Positions 1 through 8,230 of a stretch of 64,000 nucleotides of DNA are shown in pieces (within the stretch, counting starts at the first letter, position 1; every line of letters starts with the position of its first letter). Below the pieces are notes generated by a model. That model saw only the letters and a program-made list of their open reading frames with translations. It was not told the origin of the DNA and made no database searches. The position numbers were made by a program, and so were the translations under genes. The stretch is from Mesostigma viride (taxonomy: Eukaryota > Streptophyta > Mesostigmatophyceae > Mesostigmatales > Mesostigmataceae), in the NCBI GenBank assembly GCA_009746045.1, contig RPFO01000022.1, positions 3,164,780-3,228,779 on the forward strand, in the 5' to 3' direction.

Positions 1-315
1 ATGTCACGGATTTGTCACCCTTTTTTTGTGATAATGTCACGGATTTGTCACCCTTTTTTCGTGATATATCAGTGATAATGTCACGGATTTTGTCAGTGCG
101 TTTTGTCAAGTCGTGACATTGATATTTTGTGATAATTTCCTTGTTTTTGTCACAAAGATAATCACAGAATATGCTGGTTTTATCACATGATTTATCACGA
201 AATGTCACAGAATATCACAGTTTTGTCACAAAAAATCACAAAGTGTCACATTTTGTCACATCCACATCACAAAATGTCACGTGATATGTCACAAAATATC
301 ACAAAATGTCACACC
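1..315. repeat. Degenerate TGTCAC/TCACAAAAT-rich repeat tract
   Basis: The first 315 bases are an AT-rich, irregular array of TGTCAC, ATCACAAAA and GTGATA words. Two near-identical head copies (ATGTCACGGATTTGTCACCC) lie at 1-20 and about 33-52. The tract runs straight into a GC-rich copia-derived reading frame near 316. The hexamer TGTCAC/GTGACA is also the core of the arrays near both ends of element T1 (5320-5705 and 11520-11908). This tract may therefore be the edge of a related element lying left of the window; that is an inference from the shared short motif only. Confidence 0.6.
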
Positions 316-1210
316 CCCCTTCCCGGTGTATGCAGATCTCGCTAAGCGTTTCCCTGTGGGCGAGCTGCAGGTGGTGGACCAGCAGACTCCGCGTGTCTTC
401 TGCGGTGTAGTGCAGACCCTGCGAGTGACGTCTGGTAGGCATCAGATGCACCTGGGTATTCCTGACAAGTATCGGGAGGAGCTGATGGGCTCGGTGGATG
501 AGCTGTGTGGTAAGGGCCTGTGGAGCCGCCTGCGTGGCAAGCTAGGCTGGATGGCGGCAGTGTGTGCGCCCGATCTGGTGGTGCTGAGTAGGACGGTAGA
601 TGACGTGTTGTCGCAAGTCCATCCGTCGGTTGTGAGGCAGTATGTGGCCGAGAGCCAAGGTGTGGTGCTTTCTGGCCTGTCGGTCTCTCAGCCCGCTGTT
701 CTTCACTGCTTTGCAGATACGTCGGGTGAGGGCAGGGAACTGACCAAGCTGAGGGCACGGATGGGTGGTCTGTTTGTGCTCTGTAACCCAGGGGGTCGGG
801 GATCGCTGTGTGGGTGGTATTCGAGACTGTGCAGGCGTGTGGCGGTTGGCTCTGACAGTAACGAGTGCCGTGGTGTGTGTGAGTGTATCAAGGCTTCGCT
901 GTACCTCGAGCAGTTCTTGCGCTGGATGGGCAAGTGGATGGGTGTCCGTTTGGTGCTGACGACAACTGTGCATACGGATAGCCAGCCGCTTGTGAGCTTT
1001 ATCCTCAACAGCCTGTCCAGGACGCGTGACCTCGATTTCCTGCTGTTGAAGGAGCTGTCTTACGCGGTGAGCGTTCTCCATCTGCCGGGGAGGCTGAACC
1101 CGGCGGACGCGGTGACCAAGCTGTTTGCAGCAGCGCGAGAGCAGTATCGCATCTTGCGGATGGTGATGGCAGGTTCTCTTGGGGATCTGCGGGAGTTGTT
1201 GGTTGTTTGA
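316..1210 (+). pseudogene. Ty1/copia-like RT C-terminus and RNase H, 5'-truncated
   Basis: An open frame of about 300 codons reads through the end of a copia-type polyprotein. The first half matches the region after the RT core, where copia proteins compare positions and list TRPD-like motifs; here the string is CAPDLVVLSRTVDDVLSQVH. The second half has RNase H hallmarks in order: FADTS (first Asp), a serine/glutamate pair in SDSNECRG, HTDSQPLVSF (third Asp), and the terminal NPADAVTK block that resembles the copia ADxxTK end. No gag, protease or integrase is visible, and the upstream part is replaced by the TGTCAC tract. The apparent start codon lies inside that repeat and is not credible. 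Assignment to copia is moderately sure; another retroelement RNase H is the alternative. Confidence 0.6.
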
Positions 1211-2302
1211 GCTTGGACCCTGTGGAATTTTAGCCTGTGGCCAATTTGAGAACGTTGTTTGGGCCGGGGGTGATCCTTATGCCTGCCCTATACTGATGGT
1301 GACCCGGCACGGTTGGATAATTTGCTCCATAATTGATTTGGTGGGGGAGTGTCCTTGGTTGAGGACTGGTGCGGTTGGAACGGGTTTGTAATGTGTATGG
1401 GTCGTGTGGGTGTGCCGGGGTCAAGGGTGGTCGTTTAGATCAGTCTTGTATTCTCGCTTGCTTACATGACTTACTTCAGACACTGGCAGTATGTGCAAGG
1501 CGTGAATGGGCGCCAAGTTAGAGGGGTTGGAGCTCCCCTAGTACATAGCGTCTTGTGCGTACTGTCTCCGAGAGTGTTTGCGAGTAACCCTTGGGTGGTG
1601 GTGGATATTGTGAGGATTGTTGGCATGTATGTCGACTGTGGTTGTGGTTAAGTGGCCGAGTGGTGGATGTGACTGCTCGAAAGAAAAAGGGGATGGTGTT
1701 ATATTGTGGGCTCGCAGTCACATAAAGTATTGGAATTTGGTTATGCTCGGAATTGGCTAAGTCCGGAGGTCAGCCGGCAGCGCCGCGTTGAGGTTTATTT
1801 GCTGGGCCGGCGGTCAGTGGGAATTTATGTGTACGGTCAGGCAACGGGTCGTAGGTTCTGGCTGTGGGCTATTTTGGGTTCTGGCCATTACCGTTCGTTC
1901 CGTGGGCAACCTTGGTTCCGTACCGTTTGTCCAGGCAAGCAGTGGGGAGGATCTCGGTTGCGGTGCGTTATGTTGTGGAGTGTCGTTTGGGAATTATGTT
2001 GGTGTATTTCGGTTGGTTTGTACTTGGGTACGTTCTCAGGCCCACGCCGTTGCTCAGCGTTGGGTGAAGCCACAGAGCTACTCGCAGTGATGACCTACAG
2101 CGGAGCATTGAGTCAAAGCTGTTTGGCGGCGTGAAAGGCCGACACGCAGGAGAAAGCTTTGAATCACGTTGCAGCAAATGCTGTCAATGGCCGACGTTGT
2201 CGACATGTCCGGGGCTGGGCGCTGAGCGAGTAATCTATTTTGTTACGTCTTTTTATTATTCGGAAATACAATACACTTAAAGAATTTTATTTAACAGTGA
2301 CC
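1211..2302. other. Non-coding flank downstream of the copia fragment
   Basis: No reading frame here resembles a known protein; the overlapping small ORFs have no domain-like features. The stretch could be the 3' untranslated region or LTR of the copia element, but no terminal direct repeat partner is present in the window, so this cannot be shown. It ends in AT-rich sequence just before the palindromic element. Confidence 0.4.
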
Positions 2303-2307
2303 CCCCT

Positions 2308-2513
2308 AGTTACGTTAAATAGTGCCGGAACCTTTTGCCGCCTGAGGCAAATCGGTCCGTCACACTATTTTGCCCGGAATAACCACTTCCGAGCACCCAA
2401 GTTAATTCGGCCGAATTAACTTGGGTGCTCGGAAGTGGTTATTCCGGGCAAAATAGTGTGACGGACCGATTTGCCTCAGGCGGCAAAAGGTTCCGGCACT
2501 ATTTAACGTAACT
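2308..2513. repeat. Palindrome P1 (arm type a/a)
   Basis: Both 103-bp arms are complementary at the bases checked, with no spacer at the centre (2410/2411). Both arms carry the type-a variants: GTGCCGG near the outer end and CCGTCACAC further in. Confidence 0.9.
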
Positions 2514-2644
2514 AAAACCTGGCCTCGTGGAGGGGGACGAAGAGCCCGAGACATCCGCCTAGGCCGCTGAGCACGCACCACTAAATGCGCCGGAGCTGCC
2601 TCAGTGAGGATTCGAACCCCTGACCTCCAAGGTGCACAGGTTTT

Positions 2645-2850
2645 AGTTACGTTAAATAGTGACGGAACCTTTTGCCGCCTGAGGCAAATCGGTCCGTAAC
2701 ACTATTTTGCCCGGAATAACCACTTCCGAGCACCCAAGTTAATTCGGCCGAATTAACTTGGGTGCTCGGAAGTGGTTATTCCGGGCAAAATAGTGTGACG
2801 GACCGATTTGCCTCAGGCGGCAAAAGGTTCCGGCACTATTTAACGTAACT
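2645..2850. repeat. Palindrome P2 (hybrid arms b/a)
   Basis: Centre at 2747/2748. The left arm has type-b variants (GTGACGG, CCGTAACAC), while the right arm has type-a variants. The two arms mismatch at these two sites, unlike P1 and P3, so P2 is a hybrid of the two arm types. Confidence 0.9.
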
Positions 2851-2898
2851 AAAACCTGTGCACCTTGGAGGTCAGGGGTTCGAATCCTCACTGAGGCA
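2810..2898 (+). other. tRNA-like segment with B-box, spanning P2 and S'
   Basis: GGTTCGAATCC (2877-2887) is an exact match to the Pol III B-box/T-loop consensus. Seven bases CTGAGGC (2891-2897) followed by A can pair with GCCTCAG at 2810-2816, giving an 89-nt span, the size of a tRNA with a long variable arm. ACCT-TGG-AGGT just before the T-arm could be that variable arm. However, there is no convincing A-box, U33 or anticodon loop, and the 5' half belongs to palindrome P2. A tRNA-derived 3' half inside a mobile element is the likelier reading. A mirror copy lies on the minus strand at the S/P2 junction. Confidence 0.25.
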
Positions 2899-2982
2899 GC
2901 TCCGGCGCATTTAGTGGTGCGTGCTCAGCGGCCTAGGCGGATGTCTCGGGCTCTTCGTCCCCCCTCCACGAGGCCAGGTTTT

Positions 2983-3188
2983 AGTTACGTTAAATAGTGA
3001 CGGAACCTTTTGCCGCCTGAGGCAAATCGGTCCGTAACACTATTTTGCCCGGAATAACCACTTCCGAGCACCCAAGTTAATTCGGCCGAATTAACTTGGG
3101 TGCTCGGAAGTGGTTATTCCGGGCAAAATAGTGTTACGGACCGATTTGCCTCAGGCGGCAAAAGGTTCCGTCACTATTTAACGTAACT
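2983..3188. repeat. Palindrome P3 (arm type b/b)
   Basis: Centre at 3085/3086. Both arms carry the type-b variants and are complementary to each other at those sites. The right end abuts the CCCCT duplication. Confidence 0.9.
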
Positions 3189-3199
3189 CCCCTTGCTGC

Positions 3200-3985
3200 C
3201 GACATAGCAGCAATCGGCGGCACGCTGACTGCTGAACTTCCTCACATTTATTTCCACCGCCGCCGCCTCCACCTCCACTGCCATCTCCGCCTCCACTGCC
3301 GACATCAAAGCCCAGCTCCTCGACCTCGACCAACGCCTTCAAGCCACCGCCAACGCCCTTGAGAGCTTGCATGACACCGCCGGCCTCACCGCCCAGGCGG
3401 TGAAGGACATCGCCGCCCAGCCGGCGCCTGCTGGCTCGGCCGGCGATGCTCCCTCCACCTGGGCGGACTTGCTTAAGCATCACACCACCTCCACCACCTC
3501 CACCATCTCGGCACAACTCAAGCAACAAGCCCTCGACCTTCGCGAGGAAGCCGACATCGCCAGGCGCAGCCACAATGTCATCGTCAAGCACTTCGCGATC
3601 GACCAGCCGGCAGGTGAGACCTCCACGAGCCTTCTTGAGGCATTTACATAAGCGCGACATTTTTGCCCCCATGCTACTCACTGGTGAGCTGGACATGTCG
3701 GCTGTCCGCCTCCCCCGCGCGCGCGGGTAAGGCTGGCCCAGCACCCGTGCTCCTCACCTTTAAGTACATGGCGGACAAGCTGTCGTTCCTTAAATGCCGC
3801 AAGAAGCTCTCGGAGACTCGCTTCACGCTGGACGACGACTTGACCCTGGCCCAGCAACAGCGGCGACGCGAGCTATGGCCGACCTACCTTCAGCTCCGGC
3901 AGAGCGCAGGGGGAAGCCGGTCTAGATACTGGAGGGGGCGGTCATCCACGTTGACCACAAGCCCTGGCAGGCACCTCGTGCCACC
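3200..3985 (+). pseudogene. LINE ORF1-like protein fragment (L1 ORF1/transposase_22-like)
   Basis: Plus-strand frames near 3298-3651 encode a coiled-coil-like stretch (heptads around DIKAQLLDLDQRLQATANAL) followed by a frameshift. The frame near 3730-3960 then encodes VLLTFKYMADKLSFLKCRKK, FTLDDDLT and QQQRRRELWPTYLQLR. This order (RRM-like strand, DDLT, then RRxLxPxYxxLR) matches the carboxy half of L1-type ORF1 proteins, which bind LINE RNA. The copy lacks a clean start, is broken by at least one frameshift, and is cut off at 3990 by the 3' tail of an oppositely oriented LINE-A. Whether it belongs to LINE-A or another family cannot be told here. Confidence 0.6.
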
Positions 3986-3991
3986 TCAGAC

Positions 3992-5209
3992 TAGGAATAT
4001 ATGTATATTAAAAAATTATAATTACTTACAGCAGAGTGAAATCACTCAAACCAAAGCAAACGCCCAGCTAAAAACCTATATACAGAGCCATGTCAAAGCT
4101 CTATACTACGATAAGACCAATGGAAACGCCTAACGGGAGGAACCTAATAGCCCTGCTGCACCGCAAAATCAGCCCGCGTACGGCAGAGCATGATGTCAGC
4201 CATGGCCCGAGTCAGCGCCACCGACAAGCGCTGACGCCAATATGACGTCCAGGTCCGCGCCGACCATGGGGCCCGCTGGCCCTCCAGGTCCAGCCGGTCC
4301 TCCCGGAGCCGGCAACACTCCTTGAAGAAGGCGGAGGTCAGGGGCCCCATGGCCCAAAACTCCTCCAGGACAAAGGGCACCACACGATGGTGCCCGACGT
4401 CGCCGTAGGCCAGGAGCTTGGCCCGCTCCGCCCGGTCCGCCGTGTAACCTGCCGTGAGGAAGGCCCCAGCCACGTGGCTAAGAGCCAAGGGCCGCGCCAC
4501 CGAAACGTTGATAAGCAGATGCCGGCCACCCCCCTCAAAGTCCAGCACCACGATGTCAGGCCGGTGGTTGGGGAATAGAAGGCAGCGCCATCCGCATCCT
4601 CGGACCGGATGTTCGCGTGGGGGGAAACCGACCGAATCATGGCGAGCACCAGGCCGTCAGGAGGACAGTGTGCAAATACAAATACCAATTCTGATTCTGT
4701 TGGCCCCCCATGCAGGCAAGGTAGTGAGTCCCCGTGGGATCCAGCGGCTGCCCACAGCTACCGCAAGGCCGCCCGGCCGGAACAAGAGGCTGCGGGGCAA
4801 ATAGCTGGTGCCGGAGCGCCACGGAGTAGTGGCTGGGAGCTAAGGCGAATGGGGGGCCATGGGAAGAGCACGAAGGTACGCCGAGCCCACACTCCGCAAG
4901 GAAAGCGAGAACAGCCACGCACGTCCCTGGGCGTTGAGGTCCGCGAAAAGAGCCATCTAATCAGCCGTGTGCAGAATACCCGCGTAGGTTTTCTGGTGTT
5001 TATCGATGACGCGAGCAGGGAATGCGGCGGGAGATTGAACGGAGGCGACCGAGGGAGTGCCGCGAGGGAGGTGGCGCTGTACCGCCTGAGCGGCACGGAC
5101 GGGAGAACAGGCCTGCTGGATCTCAGCATAGGCCTCCTGGATGGCGGTGACGAAGGGCAAAGGGCTGCTGGGGTCCAGGAGGTCAGGCGCTGCCGTTGCC
5201 AAACCCTAG
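3992..5209 (-). pseudogene. LINE-A ORF2 C-terminus (Zn knuckle plus restriction-like endonuclease-type region)
   Basis: This is the 3' part of a minus-strand LINE whose upstream part continues at 12013-12483 beyond element T1. Reading down from 5209 there is an interdomain region, a Cys-His cluster CGSCGQPLDPTGTHYLACMG (about 4750-4690) of the CCHC form, and then the 3' block. That block includes a conserved Arg-Pro-Asp, GGRHLLINVSVARPL, RAERAKLLAYGD and VVPFVLEEF. A CCHC motif followed by RPD and a later hydrophobic-D/N-V strand is the order seen in the restriction-like endonuclease region of R2/CRE- and Dualen-type LINEs. Frameshifts break it into overlapping pieces. The 3' tail ends in AT-rich sequence plus AGGAATATAT (plus strand) at about 3992. 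Confidence 0.65.
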
Positions 5210-5319
5210 CCTAATATGGATTTGTACTAGAGCACGCCATTTGTACTTCATTTTTCAAAGTTGCATTTCTATGCATCTAACATCTCAACTAAAGTCTTTG
5301 AGGAAGGGGAAGTTCATAG

Positions 5320-5705
5320 GACCTGTGACACCGTGACACCGTGACACCGTGACACCACCATGGCGCCTCATATTGCATGTAAACACACATCTTTGCACAT
5401 TTAGTGATTAAGTAATGGGGATTATATGTCTATTTGATGATGACAAGGTTGCCCTAGATGACCTGGACAACGTGACACCGTGACACCGTGACACCGTGAC
5501 ACCGTGACACCGTGACACCGTGACACCACCATGGCGCCTCATATTGCATGTAAACACACATCTTTGCACATTTAGTGATTAAGTAATGGGGATTATATGT
5601 CTATTTAATTGATAATGACAAGGTTGCCCTAGATGACCTGGACACCGTGACTCCGTGACACCGTGACACCGTGACACCGTGACACCGTGACACCGTGACA
5701 CCACC
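5320..5705 (+). repeat. T1 left subterminal array of GTGACACC in a ~160-bp repeat
   Basis: Three runs of the octamer CCGTGACA/GTGACACC (about 4, 6 and 7 units) alternate with a spacer that begins ACCATGGCGCCTCATATTGC and ends in GATGACCTGGACA. Runs and spacer form a higher-order repeat of about 160-170 bp. Arrays of short motifs just inside the TIRs are typical transposase-binding regions in some DNA transposons; that role is an inference here. Confidence 0.85.
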
Positions 5706-6153
5706 ATGGCGCCTCATATTGCATGTAAAGACACATCTTTGCAGAATTGTATTGACATTGTAGTTGTCTAACTATACACATGTAAGCATTCACAAATTGC
5801 AGCTAAGCGTTTATTAATTGCTGCTTGCCTTGACAATATTTAAGCATGCACATAATTTATTTCAGCATGGTACGTGGGAACACATCATGTGACTGTATAA
5901 AAGAGACAACTAAGTATATTCATGGGTGCCTCATTGACATCATACATGTCTAACTTAAAATGAAAAATTATAACACATTCTCATTGAGTCGTTATAGTGA
6001 GGGACATTTATGACATAGAGTCATCATTAGAGGGACCATGCCAGGCAAAACATGACCTCGCGATAACCAGCCATGCACTGATTGTTATGCACCCTTGCAC
6101 ACTGTCACATGGACAGATATAATTGTCTAACTTAATATCAGTCCCACGCCCCC
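5706..6153. other. AT-rich T1 interior between array and minus-strand gene
   Basis: No coding signal is seen. As the sequence downstream of the stop codon of the 514-codon minus-strand gene, it probably holds that gene's 3' untranslated region and terminator. It contains AGAGACAACTAAGT near 5893, a word that recurs near 52107. Confidence 0.5.
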
Positions 6154-7698
6154 TCACTCATCCTCATCACTTTCATCATCACTACTCTCACTAGTAGAAG
6201 CATCGGGCGGCACATCCCGCTCCGTCCCGACACCGCCTGCGGTGTCATCCTGAAAAAACTTTGCACGGCCAAAGGCACGAGCCGCATGCGGGCACCCGCA
6301 TATGAAACTCAATACTTCCTCCAAGGAGGTGTATGAAGCCCCCTTGCCGTCAGACCACATTGTCTCAATCTTCACCTTCCCATCACTCTCATCCACTCCT
6401 ACGACCCACCCATGAAAACGGGTCTTGGAAGCACCCCACAACGCACAAAGCCTCCTCCCTTCTAGCGCCTGCAGACCGTGCTCAGCAAAGTATGCCGCAC
6501 ATGCAGCTTTGGATGTCGCGGCGGCAGCTTGCTGTGTTTTAAATCCGGCAAAGTGCACATGTGGATGGTCTCGCAAAGCCTGGAGGGTTGCACCAGACAG
6601 TTTCCGTGTTGCTGTAAGCGTGGGAGTGTGGACAGCCTGCCCTGTTGCACCAACTGTCCAGTGTTGAACAATGATATCTGACGCCGGCACTACCAGGCCC
6701 GGCCCACCACCGGCGAGTACGAGCTTGCTAAACTGCCCTTCCCAGGAGGGTGAATAATACACAGAAACTGTCAGAGTCCCGCATGCACGCACTGTAGATG
6801 CATCCGTGACTTTTACCAGAATCTCTTCTGGCCACGGCATGCCATCCCCGCACGTTACTGCAGGCCTCTTGACGATAAGCAGATCGCCGTGGGAGATGAT
6901 GCCGGGATTTACCGTAAAAATCCGGTCCGAGGTCGCAGTAGTCCGGGCACCACCGCTGGCATCTGCAGGCAGATTGGAGGCGACCACAGGCGTGGCATGT
7001 GCGGCAGAAGCGGTAGAGGCGGCAGGGGCGGCCAGGGCGGCAGGGTGGGCAGGGGCGGCAGGCAGCTGCTCAGCCGCGCGTCGCGCCCGCTGAATGGCAG
7101 CATGCACTTCGTGCCGGCGGTCGCCAGCGTGGGTGACAATTGGATGCAGCGGCGCTTCCAGGGCACGGGTAGCCCGCATGATCGCCTGATCCCCTGCAGA
7201 ATGGAGACGGAAAGGGAGGGGCTGTCGACTCTGGATTATGCTTGGTAGCCGGGTAAACAACGTAGCCCTCCACTGCGAAAAGAAAATCCTCGTCTCGACT
7301 GCGTTTGTGACGGAAGCTTCCCGGAATTTCTTCTTCTCTCTGACCGCCCATTCTAAGTTGGGTTCTGATATAAAGTCTTTCCTATCCGCCTGCGTCTTTC
7401 TCCACAAGTCAGTTCTCATTGCACGTACTTCCTCCCTATGCACGCTTCTCAAACAATGCCGACCACAATCACAATCCCAGTCCCTGCTAAGTGCCGCATT
7501 CAGGGACGCATCCGAGGTGCATTTCTCTAACACGGCAGCAGCAGACAACCGGACGCCCCGCCTCGCCATGGTGGTTAAAACGACGTATCCCAGGATTAGC
7601 AGCAAGACAAACGCTGCCAAAATCTGCCAACCCAGCGCCCCTGGGCCGGGGTCCATGAAACTGTGGACCTCGCCATGGCTATGATGTCCACTGGGCAC
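6154..7698 (-). CDS. T1 ORF-L: 514-aa protein with TM segment, Cys cluster and Tudor-like C-terminus
   Basis: This is an intact, unspliced minus-strand frame from ATG at 7698 to TGA at 6154. Residues about 26-44 form a hydrophobic helix (ILAAFVLLLILGYVVLT), a possible signal anchor. Residues about 72-105 hold DCDCGRHCLRSV followed by a basic helix ending QADRKDF; a C-x-C-x3-C cluster followed by such a helix occurs ahead of transposases in some eukaryotic DNA transposons. An Ala/Pro-rich linker spans about 205-255. The stretch about 265-345 looks beta-rich (DLLIVKRPAV, ILVKVTD). Residues about 420-465 (RRLCALWGASKTRFHGWVVG...GKVKIETMWSDG) have the spacing of a Tudor/SH3-like reader. The end is acidic (ESSDDESDEDE). 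The protein as a whole is not recognised. A chromatin-linked role for the element is possible but unproven. Confidence 0.7.
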   Translation of the reverse strand: MPSGHHSHGEVHSFMDPGPGALGWQILAAFVLLLILGYVVLTTMARRGVRLSAAAVLEKCTSDASLNAALSRDWDCDCGRHCLRSVHREEVRAMRTDLWRKTQADRKDFISEPNLEWAVREKKKFREASVTNAVETRIFFSQWRATLFTRLPSIIQSRQPLPFRLHSAGDQAIMRATRALEAPLHPIVTHAGDRRHEVHAAIQRARRAAEQLPAAPAHPAALAAPAASTASAAHATPVVASNLPADASGGARTTATSDRIFTVNPGIISHGDLLIVKRPAVTCGDGMPWPEEILVKVTDASTVRACGTLTVSVYYSPSWEGQFSKLVLAGGGPGLVVPASDIIVQHWTVGATGQAVHTPTLTATRKLSGATLQALRDHPHVHFAGFKTQQAAAATSKAACAAYFAEHGLQALEGRRLCALWGASKTRFHGWVVGVDESDGKVKIETMWSDGKGASYTSLEEVLSFICGCPHAARAFGRAKFFQDDTAGGVGTERDVPPDASTSESSDDESDEDE

Positions 7699-8230
7699 CC
7701 GTGCAAATTAAATAACACTTCCGCCCCCTTTTCTACGTGTGCAGATGGCAAACGTAGGTCCCCACGCCAGTGGGGTGGAATCTAAACATGGCAAAACGGG
7801 CTCCAACTGCAGCCCGGTCTGCCCGAGTTGTTATTACCCGGCTAATACATTTTACCGATGCAATCTTCCATCGTTGTCGATATATCGGCGTGCAAGTGCA
7901 CCCGCCTGGCCCGAGGTGGTGTCACGAGGTCCGAGCTACTCGTGGTCCGCATTGATTGCTCTTGATTCTGAGCGAATCTCAACGGGCCAATCAGGTGTCG
8001 GGACCTCGGGACACCACCTAAATTTGGGCCGCAAGTTCTCGGGACCTCGGGACATCGACCTCGGGAACGAAGGCATGCACCCGATGTCACGAGGTCCGGA
8101 GAACTTGAACGCAAAATAATATACAGATTAAGCTCGACAAGTACTTCTGGACGCACGACATAGATAATTTGCGTGCCCTCGTGTTTGTTCGTGTTTTTAG
8201 GACAGCGGAGTTTGATAGGATATAGCTGCG

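Larger units (their letters stand above)
2308..3188. mobile_element. Compound foldback (palindromic) element, three nested palindromes
   Basis: The element begins AGTTACGTTAAATAGTG and ends with its reverse complement. It is flanked on both sides by CCCCT (2303-2307 and 3189-3193), which looks like a 5-bp target duplication. Inside are three palindromes of 206 bp each (2308-2513, 2645-2850, 2983-3188), all centred on AATTCGGCCGAATT. They are separated by spacers S (2514-2644) and S' (2851-2982). S' is the reverse complement of S with one extra base in a C run, so the whole element is itself one large palindrome around 2747. No protein is encoded. It resembles foldback elements, but the two-level symmetry is unusual. 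Confidence 0.85.

Noticed and set aside
281-315. Start codon of the copia-like ORF
   Set aside because: It lies in TGTCAC repeats unrelated to copia proteins. The homologous part begins near 330, so the ORF is truncated.
5320-5705. CRISPR-like array from regularly spaced GTGACACC runs
   Set aside because: Units are uninterrupted tandem octamers and the long spacers are copies of one another, not unique; the context is eukaryotic.
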